64,000 nt of DNA from Christiangramia fulva. Its GTDB lineage: Bacteria > Bacteroidota > Bacteroidia > Flavobacteriales > Flavobacteriaceae. The notes beneath the pieces are model-generated. The model saw nothing but the letters and a program-made list of their open reading frames with translations, had not been told where the DNA came from and did not search any database. This document shows, one piece after another, positions 51,271-58,257 of the stretch. Location of the stretch: contig NZ_CP028136.1 in the NCBI RefSeq assembly GCF_003024155.1, positions 2,232,001 through 2,296,000 of the forward strand. The letters run 5' to 3'. Positions within the stretch are counted from its first letter, which is position 1. The number at the start of each line of letters is the position of its first letter. The translations under genes and the position numbers were made by a program.

Positions 51271-52737
51271 ATGAATTTTATAAAGAAATTTTGGGGATTC
51301 CTGGGAGTTGTAACTATCGTTGGCTCTCTTAATTCCTGTACCGATAATTTCGATGATCATACCGCAGTGAATGATCTAAAACTTCAAAATACGCTGGAGC
51401 AGAATATAGCAACAAACGGGGATCTTTCAGATTTTCATGATCTTTTGGTAGAAACGGGGTACGATAAGGTTCTTAGTTCCTCGGAAACCTTTACAGTATG
51501 GGTGCCCACCAACCAAGCGATGCAGGCAGTAAGTAATGAAGCGCTTGCTACGGCTGCCATGAAAACGGAATTCGTTAAAAATCATATTAGTCTAAACAGA
51601 GTACCTACCAGCAATATCGAAGACACACTTTCCATACAAATGCTTACCGGCAAGTATCAGAATTTTTATGCCGATAATCATATCGAAGAAGCTTCGGTGG
51701 TTGAAGGCGATCAGTATGCATCTAATGGAGTATATCATGTAATTGACATGGCCCTGATTCCTAATCCGAATCTGTGGGAATTTATAAAGTCTAATACAGG
51801 ATATAAGCAAAATGATTTTGTAACTACGCTCGATAACTATGACCTCTTCCAGAACGAAACTGATCTTCGGGAAGCAATAGATACCACCATGCAGGTTGAT
51901 AATGATTCTATTTATAATGAATTGTTGAGGACAGGCTATTACTTCAAGAATGAAAAAAAGAATTACACCTATTTTTTAATGCAGGACGAAGGCTTTACAG
52001 CCGAAACTGACAAAATGTTGCCTTACAGCCAGAAACCAACACAGGACTCCACAGAGCATCTCGCAAAATATTACGTGGTAAGGGATATGGTTTTCGAAAA
52101 CAAATACTATCCTTCTAATCTCCCCGATACCCTTATCTCCCAGGCTGGAGTAAAGGTCCCGGTAAATGAAGAAAATATTGTAGGGCAGCCAATCACATTG
52201 AGTAATGGAATTGCTTATGTAATGAAAAGAGTAGATGTGCCTATAGAAAATAAGCTTCTCCCGGTTAAGATCCAGGGAGAAATGCCAATAGGCTTTAGCC
52301 AGGATGATAAAAGCGCGAATATTTTTTATCGTGATAAAGCAGATCCATCGGGTAATGAATTTCAGGATATTGAAGTGAGAAACCACGGGGTTCCCCGATT
52401 CTCTATCTATTACAATGCTAAAAATCTTTACAGTACCACTTATAGAGTTTACTGGAGGGCGATCAATGATTTTGAAGGATCTTTCTGGCAACATATAAGG
52501 ATAGGGGGACACTTTGAAGTTGATGAATTTGGTAACCAATATGTTGCCGATCCTATAGTAGAATATGATTCAAAAGAAATACCACCTTACGATTATAATG
52601 AAGAATATGTTGGTGAATTTACTTTAGAATATGCTGGCGATTTGGAGCTGATTTCACTAATTGCCGAAAACACCGGTTCAAATCGATGGAATCCTCTTAC
52701 GTTGGATTACATCAAGTTAGTTCCGGTAGTAGAATAA
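51271..52737 (+). CDS. Fasciclin-domain lipoprotein with C-terminal jelly-roll region
   Basis: A 488-residue lipoprotein (L-N-S-C, Cys23). FAS1 sequence occupies about residues 35-320, with one clear domain (E-T-F-T-V-W-V-P-T-N-Q-A-M; S-N-G-V-Y-H-V-I-D-M) and a more divergent second one (T-Y-F-L-M-Q-D-E-G-F; S-N-G-I-A-Y-V-M). The last 160 residues resemble a jelly-roll binding module (T-T-Y-R-V-Y-W-R-A-I-N-D; final L-T-L-D-Y-I-K-L-V-P-V). It is a shorter companion of the preceding protein and probably another surface binding protein. The ATG at 51271 replaces the TTG at 51265. The next SusC follows after 21 bases. Confidence 0.82.
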   Translation: MNFIKKFWGFLGVVTIVGSLNSCTDNFDDHTAVNDLKLQNTLEQNIATNGDLSDFHDLLVETGYDKVLSSSETFTVWVPTNQAMQAVSNEALATAAMKTEFVKNHISLNRVPTSNIEDTLSIQMLTGKYQNFYADNHIEEASVVEGDQYASNGVYHVIDMALIPNPNLWEFIKSNTGYKQNDFVTTLDNYDLFQNETDLREAIDTTMQVDNDSIYNELLRTGYYFKNEKKNYTYFLMQDEGFTAETDKMLPYSQKPTQDSTEHLAKYYVVRDMVFENKYYPSNLPDTLISQAGVKVPVNEENIVGQPITLSNGIAYVMKRVDVPIENKLLPVKIQGEMPIGFSQDDKSANIFYRDKADPSGNEFQDIEVRNHGVPRFSIYYNAKNLYSTTYRVYWRAINDFEGSFWQHIRIGGHFEVDEFGNQYVADPIVEYDSKEIPPYDYNEEYVGEFTLEYAGDLELISLIAENTGSNRWNPLTLDYIKLVPVVE

Positions 52738-52758
52738 ACACAAAATTAACTTGTTCTC

Positions 52759-55700
52759 ATGATAAAAATTACAAAATTAATATTAAGCTTTAGTGTTTTC
52801 ACATTTTTCATGCTGGCCTCCGAAACTGCATTATCACAGGAAGACAGCCTTCAAGTTAAAAAAGGAATACTGGTTTCAGGGGTAGTTAAAGATGCATTTA
52901 CAAAAGAGCCGCTTTCGGGAATTAATATTTCGGTTCCTGATTTTTCTGCTACCATTACCAAAGACGATGGAACCTTTGAAATTAATGTTCCTAGTTTAAA
53001 TACCCCTTTGCTTGTAAAAGGAGAAGATTATCAGATTAAAGAAGTACCCTTAAGAGATCAGGCTGAGATTGAAATTCTTCTTCGTGAGGAGGGTTATCCT
53101 TCATTTTATGATGAGATTCATACCCCTTCCGGAAAAAAGCTGGAAAGCAAAATTACTCATGCAACAGGAACTATAAATTCTGACGATAGTCAATGGGGCC
53201 AGAGCGTCAATGAGTCTGTAGCCGGATATATGAAAGGAAACCTTGCTGGGGTCTATGTAACAAGACGTTCCGGAACTCCTAAAATGGGTGCTGAAGTTTT
53301 GATTAGAGGGTATAATTCACTTTATTCAACAAACATGCCGCTTATTGTTGTAGATGGAATGATTTACGATGATGGTTATTATGGAGCGGGTTTAATTGAA
53401 AACCATACAAACTCACCTTTGGCTAATATCGATATTAAAGACATTCAGGAAATTACTGTTATTAAAGATGGTTCCTCTTTATATGGAACGAAAGGAGCAA
53501 ATGGTGTCATACTCATTACCACAAGTAGACCTCAAGATTTAACAACCAAAATAGATTTTGCCGCTTATGGTGGTTTTAACCAGGCACCTGAACAATTACC
53601 ACTTCTGGGACCTGAGCAATACCGGACCTATTTGTCAGAATTATTAATTTCAAAAGGTCTTACCCAGGAAGAATTAATGACCCAGCCGTTTTTTACGGAT
53701 AATACCGAGTCTTTAGATTATTATCAGAACAATAACAATACTAATTGGCAAGAAAGAATTTTTAATGATAAGAGTTATAATCAGAATTATTACTTAAAGG
53801 TTCAGGGGGGCGATAATATTGCAAAATATGCCCTATCTGTAGGATATCTTTCCAGTGATGGTATTGTAAAAAATACTGGACTTCAAAAATATAATACTCG
53901 TTTTAATGCTGATCTTAAAATTAGTCCTAAACTAAGCATTCAGGCGAATCTTTCATTTGTTTATAGCGAGCAGGACCTTCGCAACCAAGGAAATTCTCAA
54001 ACCAGTCCTATTCGAGTTGCGTTAGTAAAATCTCCGTTCCTGTCACAAAATGAGATTGATGCGAATGGTGGTGTTTCTCCAAACTTAGCAGATTCAGACA
54101 TTTTCAATATAAGTAATCCGGCAGCTATTATTGATAATGCAATTGGAAGGAATAGAAATTATCGCTTTTTTGGAGATCTTAATTTTGGATATGAATTCAA
54201 TAATTCTGTTAAGTTAAATTCCATTATTGGAATTAATTACAGTAAGGTAAGAGAGAATTTTTTCATCCCAGACATCGGGGTTGTAAATGATACCCTCCGA
54301 ACTGCAGTTGTCAATAATCGGTCAGGAAGCGAAGTTCAAAGATTATTTACTTTATATAATGATACGTATTTAGACTATACCGATAGTTGGGGAGAAAATT
54401 CCTTAGATACAAGAGTAGGTTTCAGACTTCAGAAGAACGAGGCAGAAAGTGATTTTGGCCTTGGGTATAATTCTGCTACCGATGATTTTACTAGTGTGGG
54501 AGCAGGTACTAACGCTTTAAGACGTGTAGGTGGTTTCCTGGGAGATTGGAACTGGTTAAACATATACCTTTCTGCCGATTATGGATTTAAAAACAGGTAT
54601 TTCCTCAGTTTACACATGGGCCTTGACGGCTCGAGCAGGTTTGGTGAAGATGCTCAAGATTGGGCAGTTGGCTTCGGTGCTGAAAAATTAGCATTCCTTC
54701 CTTCAGTTAGTGGAGCCTGGTTGATTTCTGCGGAACCTTTTATGAAAGAAAGTGCTATTGATTACTTAAAACTTAGAGCCAGCTTTGGCTTAAGCGGAAA
54801 TGATGATATTGGAAACTATACCGCTCAAAAATATTATGTTTCACAAAACCTTCTTGGTCTTCAAGGTCTTGTAAGAGGTAATATTGGAAATCCTGAATTA
54901 CAATGGGAAGTTGTGCGTAAAGCCGATCTTGGGCTTGATATTTCCTTATTGAATGAAAGACTTGGCGCCAGTGTAGATGTATACCAGAATAAAACCCAAA
55001 ATATGATTATTTATGAACCGGTTGAGGTCTCAAGCGGGTTTGATTATGTAGTTTCTAATAGTGGGAGCATGAAAACTGAAGGTTTTGATCTAAATATTTA
55101 CGGAAGAATTTTAGATGGAGACTTTAAATGGGATAGTGGCTTGATACTTTCAAGATATGTAAATGAGGTGACTTCCCTGCCAAGGGATATGATTGTTACG
55201 AATTTTGGAGGTGCCACCTATTTGACTGCAGAAGGTTTCGCTCCAAATTTATTTTATGGTCTGGAAAGTAAGGGAGTTTATACCACCAATGAGGAAGCTA
55301 ATGCCGATGGCTTGCAAACCAGGTTACCAAATGGTGAGTTACGGCCGTTTCAGGGCGGTGATATTCAGTTTACCGATGTGAACGGTGATAAAATTATCGA
55401 TGAAAATGACCGTATGGTAATTGGCGATCCGAATCCTGATTTCATGGGAAGCTTTAGTACTAAACTGTCTTATGGAAATTTCACCCTGGACGCGCTTTTC
55501 AATTTTTCAGTTGGGAATGACCTTTATAACGGAACGCGTGCGATGTTAGAAAGTATGTCTGGTTACGAAAATCAAACGCTGGCAGTATTAAATCGCTGGC
55601 GTGCTAATGGCCAGGTTACCGATATTCCAAAAGTATCCTGGGGTGATCCCATGGGTAATTCTGATTTCTCAAGTAGATGGATAGAAAGAGGAGATTATTT

Positions 55701-55923
55701 AAGGCTTAAAACTCTTATTCTAAGTTATGATCTACCCGTTTCTGGTAATACTTTTAGGTACGCTAAGGTCTATGCAACCGCTAATAATCTATTTACTGTA
55801 TCAGATTATTTAGGTTATGATCCTGAATTCAGCGCCACTTCTTCTATTTATGGAAAAGGAGTAGATTTTGGCCTCGAGCCGCAGTTTAGAACCTATCAGT
55901 TGGGTTTCCGAATAGGTCTTTAA
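52759..55923 (+). CDS. SusC/RagA-family outer-membrane transporter without a canonical TonB box
   Basis: A 1054-residue member of the SusC family: signal peptide (to about residue 27, A-L-S-Q), carboxypeptidase-like domain (about 36-108), plug with I-K-D-G-S-S-L-Y-G-T-K-G-A-N-G-V, and a complete barrel. Where all other SusC proteins of this window carry D-E-V-V-V-x-G-Y-G or D-E-V-I-V-T-A-E, this one reads Y-P-S-F-Y-D-E-I-H-T-P-S-G-K-K (113-127) and then S-K-I-T-H-A-T-G-T-I. A remnant D-E-I may still pair with TonB, or energy coupling may differ. It belongs to the fasciclin operon and is paired with the SusD 35 bases downstream. Confidence 0.93.
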   Translation: MIKITKLILSFSVFTFFMLASETALSQEDSLQVKKGILVSGVVKDAFTKEPLSGINISVPDFSATITKDDGTFEINVPSLNTPLLVKGEDYQIKEVPLRDQAEIEILLREEGYPSFYDEIHTPSGKKLESKITHATGTINSDDSQWGQSVNESVAGYMKGNLAGVYVTRRSGTPKMGAEVLIRGYNSLYSTNMPLIVVDGMIYDDGYYGAGLIENHTNSPLANIDIKDIQEITVIKDGSSLYGTKGANGVILITTSRPQDLTTKIDFAAYGGFNQAPEQLPLLGPEQYRTYLSELLISKGLTQEELMTQPFFTDNTESLDYYQNNNNTNWQERIFNDKSYNQNYYLKVQGGDNIAKYALSVGYLSSDGIVKNTGLQKYNTRFNADLKISPKLSIQANLSFVYSEQDLRNQGNSQTSPIRVALVKSPFLSQNEIDANGGVSPNLADSDIFNISNPAAIIDNAIGRNRNYRFFGDLNFGYEFNNSVKLNSIIGINYSKVRENFFIPDIGVVNDTLRTAVVNNRSGSEVQRLFTLYNDTYLDYTDSWGENSLDTRVGFRLQKNEAESDFGLGYNSATDDFTSVGAGTNALRRVGGFLGDWNWLNIYLSADYGFKNRYFLSLHMGLDGSSRFGEDAQDWAVGFGAEKLAFLPSVSGAWLISAEPFMKESAIDYLKLRASFGLSGNDDIGNYTAQKYYVSQNLLGLQGLVRGNIGNPELQWEVVRKADLGLDISLLNERLGASVDVYQNKTQNMIIYEPVEVSSGFDYVVSNSGSMKTEGFDLNIYGRILDGDFKWDSGLILSRYVNEVTSLPRDMIVTNFGGATYLTAEGFAPNLFYGLESKGVYTTNEEANADGLQTRLPNGELRPFQGGDIQFTDVNGDKIIDENDRMVIGDPNPDFMGSFSTKLSYGNFTLDALFNFSVGNDLYNGTRAMLESMSGYENQTLAVLNRWRANGQVTDIPKVSWGDPMGNSDFSSRWIERGDYLRLKTLILSYDLPVSGNTFRYAKVYATANNLFTVSDYLGYDPEFSATSSIYGKGVDFGLEPQFRTYQLGFRIGL

Positions 55924-55958
55924 AAAATATTTTTAAGAATTGAAGTAATTATACAATT

Positions 55959-57698
55959 ATGAAGTTAGTAACCAAAATAAGTAATTTACTATTCCTGTTA
56001 TTAGTTTTTAGCTTATGTTTTTCCTGTTCTGATTATCTGGACGTGGAACCCAAAGATAAACTTGTAGCATCTCAAACATATCGTGATGTACATGATGCTG
56101 ATGCGGCAGTAATTGGTATCTATGGAGAGCTTATGAATTTAGCGGACAAATATGTTATTTTAAATGAACTTAGAGCAGATTTGCTATCTGCCACAAACAA
56201 TGCAAGCCCTCTCTTAAGACAAATTAATGAGCATAGTGTTACTAAAGATAACCCTTATGCGAATCCACAAAATTTCTACAAGGTAATTCTCGACTGTAAC
56301 GATGCGCTTTCAAATTTTGATAAAATGCTTGCGGATAACCGTTTATCTCAGGAAGAATATAATCAACGTTATTCTGATATAGGAGCCCTTCGATCGTGGT
56401 TGTATTTACAAATTGGAATTCAGTATGGTAAAGTGCCTTACGTTACCGATCCTCTTGATAATATTGATGATGTAAAAGATGACTCTAAATTCCCTAAAAT
56501 CGGTCTCGATGAGCTTTTGACAAAACTCATAGATTTCACAGAAGCTCTTAATTATATGCAGCCTTATACCTCTGATAATTTAGTGATTAATGTTGATGGT
56601 TATAATACCCAGAAATTTTTTATCAATAAAGAGACTCTATTGGGGGATCTTAATTTATGGAAAGGTAATTATACTGCGGCAGCTACTCATTATAGAACTG
56701 TACTGGAAACGAGTACGGAAAGTGGTAATCAAAGTGATTTATTTAACACCTACAGGCTTGCCTGGGGTACGGATATAAATGTGAGTTATATCAGGTATCA
56801 GGAGCAGGATGCAAGATCTCTCATTAATACTCCTACTCAGGGCTGGGGGTCAATTTTCTCAAGGGAAATGGATAATAATTGGGATTATGAGTGGATTTGG
56901 GTCCTGCCGTTTAGTGCAGATTTTGAGCCCCAAAATCCGTTTATCGATTTATTTTCCAATCGTGGAGGTGAATATTTATTAAAACCTTCAGAAAGGGCAA
57001 TTTCTCTTTGGGAAGACCAAACCCAACTTAATGGTTTTCCATACGATGCCAGAGGGAAGAAATTTAGTTACAAAATAATAGGGGGTCAGCCTGTAGTAAT
57101 GAAATATCTTGGAAATTACCTTGATATTAATACGCTTGTGCCCAATGATTTATTGCAAAGACAGGGGCAGTGGTTTTTATACAGGGCGGCCAAATTACAC
57201 CTGAGGTTTGCAGAAGCGGCAAATCGGGATGACAGGCATAAATTAGCCAATGCCTTATTAAATAATGGTATCCAGGCAGCATATAATATCCCGGGGACTA
57301 CAGATGTTACCGATATTCAGCAAACCCACGATGTGGCACCATACGATTTTGATGCCAGGCAGGGTGATTATCCTTATTTCAGGGGTCCGTGGTATCGAAA
57401 TACAGGCTTGAGGGGGAGGGCTTACCTAGAACCCGCCCCTGTAGTTGGTGATAGTTTAATTTCAATAGAAAATAATATAATAAGGGAAGCTGGCCTGGAA
57501 TTAGCTTTTGAAGGAAATAGATGGCCAGATTTGTTAAGAATAGCCAGGAGGAGAAATGATCCGGCTTTTCTTGCAGATAAGATTTATGAGAAATTAAAGG
57601 AAGAAGGAAATCCTCATGCCGCCGAAGTGAGATCAAAACTTATGAATCCTGATAACTGGTATTTACCATTTGATTGGACAAATGATGAAAATGAATAG
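55959..57698 (+). CDS. SusD/RagB-family outer-membrane lipoprotein
   Basis: A 579-residue lipoprotein (C-F-S-C, Cys23), longer than the other SusD proteins here. The N-terminus S-D-Y-L-D-V-E-P-K-D-K-L and the C-terminal E-A-G-L-E-L-A-F-E-G-N-R-W-P-D-L-L-R-I-A-R-R are typical of the family. It is the partner of the SusC with the missing TonB box and the last gene of the operon; a strong terminator lies 23 bases downstream. Confidence 0.94.
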   Translation: MKLVTKISNLLFLLLVFSLCFSCSDYLDVEPKDKLVASQTYRDVHDADAAVIGIYGELMNLADKYVILNELRADLLSATNNASPLLRQINEHSVTKDNPYANPQNFYKVILDCNDALSNFDKMLADNRLSQEEYNQRYSDIGALRSWLYLQIGIQYGKVPYVTDPLDNIDDVKDDSKFPKIGLDELLTKLIDFTEALNYMQPYTSDNLVINVDGYNTQKFFINKETLLGDLNLWKGNYTAAATHYRTVLETSTESGNQSDLFNTYRLAWGTDINVSYIRYQEQDARSLINTPTQGWGSIFSREMDNNWDYEWIWVLPFSADFEPQNPFIDLFSNRGGEYLLKPSERAISLWEDQTQLNGFPYDARGKKFSYKIIGGQPVVMKYLGNYLDINTLVPNDLLQRQGQWFLYRAAKLHLRFAEAANRDDRHKLANALLNNGIQAAYNIPGTTDVTDIQQTHDVAPYDFDARQGDYPYFRGPWYRNTGLRGRAYLEPAPVVGDSLISIENNIIREAGLELAFEGNRWPDLLRIARRRNDPAFLADKIYEKLKEEGNPHAAEVRSKLMNPDNWYLPFDWTNDENE

Positions 57699-57720
57699 TT
57701 TTAGTTAATAGTTTGGTAGA

Positions 57721-57750
57721 ATGGGTCATGTTTTCATGGCCCGTTTTTTT
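57721..57750 (+). terminator. Rho-independent terminator after the fasciclin operon
   Basis: GGGTCATG and CATGGCCC form an 8-pair stem (one G-T pair) around a TTTT loop and are followed by G and seven T. It is a textbook terminator, 23 bases after the last stop codon of the operon. Confidence 0.85.
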
Positions 57751-57982
57751 AAATATATTCCAAAAAGATAAGAAATGCGGCTTTTTTTATGCAGTTTATG
57801 ACAATAATCTTAACCTTAACTGGAACCCTCTCCCTAGATTCTCAAGGAATAGCTGCTTCTTAATATTGAATTCCCCCTCAGTAAATATCGCGGACTCTAT
57901 GTACCTGAATGGTCACAGCATATGGAACTTTTCCTCAATTAGATCTTAAGGTTGTGAGAAAAATTTCGACATGCTATAAAAT

Positions 57983-58016
57983 TAAAACACTTAAACACTT
58001 AAACCCTTAAACCCTT
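57983..58016. repeat. Tandem 8-base repeat, about four units
   Basis: Units of the form TTAAACAC, TTAAACAC, TTAAACCC, TTAAACCC follow one another with small changes. It lies 124 bases upstream of the activator site of the last SusC gene. Function unknown; it may bend DNA or reflect slippage. Confidence 0.7.
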
Positions 58017-58139
58017 CCCTATATTTTAAAAGCGATTATTGATTTGTTCGTTAGTCTTATTGTTAGTTAAAATATTTTTTTGAGAAGTTTTTTTAAATAT
58101 TTCATGATTTATAAAATTTTAACAAATATTTAATTTTAA

Positions 58140-58183
58140 CAGTACAGAGCAGGATAGTTTTCATTATTATCTCTGCTATTTTG
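58140..58183 (+). promoter_or_regulatory. CAGGATAC-type activator site and -7 region before the last SusC
   Basis: CAGTACAGAGCAGGATAG (58140-58157, last base deviating) is followed after 19 bases by TATTTTG (58177-58183), which matches TAnnTTTG if one T is missing. It is the weakest -7 box of the six sites but keeps the same spacing. Confidence 0.6.
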
Positions 58184-58224
58184 CTTAATCTAATGGGATA
58201 TTATTAAGTCTTATTAGATTTTTC

Positions 58225-58247
58225 AACTAACTAACTAACTAACTAAC
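58225..58247. repeat. AACT tandem repeat in the SusC leader
   Basis: Almost six AACT units stand just before the start codon of the last SusC gene. Shorter AACTAACT stretches occur before SusC at 18189. Length variation here could alter translation, but nothing proves it. Confidence 0.6.
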
Positions 58248-58257
58248 AAATTAAATT

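Larger units (their letters stand above)
57699..58257. other. Intergenic region between the fasciclin operon and the last SusC
   Basis: 559 bases. In order they hold the terminator at 57721-57750, about 230 bases without recognisable content, a four-unit 8-base tandem repeat (57983-58016), the activator site at 58140 and an AACT tandem repeat in the leader (58225-58247). A 78-codon frame at 57713-57949 runs through the terminator and resembles nothing known to me. Confidence 0.6.

Noticed and set aside
51976..52539. 187-codon antisense frame inside a fasciclin gene
   Set aside because: Composition and position mark it as a shadow of the coding strand; no start context or homology is apparent. 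The antisense frames at 2835-3305 and 34572-35087 are rejected likewise.
57713..57949. 78-codon open frame after the fasciclin operon
   Set aside because: It starts just before a strong terminator and runs through it, and resembles no family I know.
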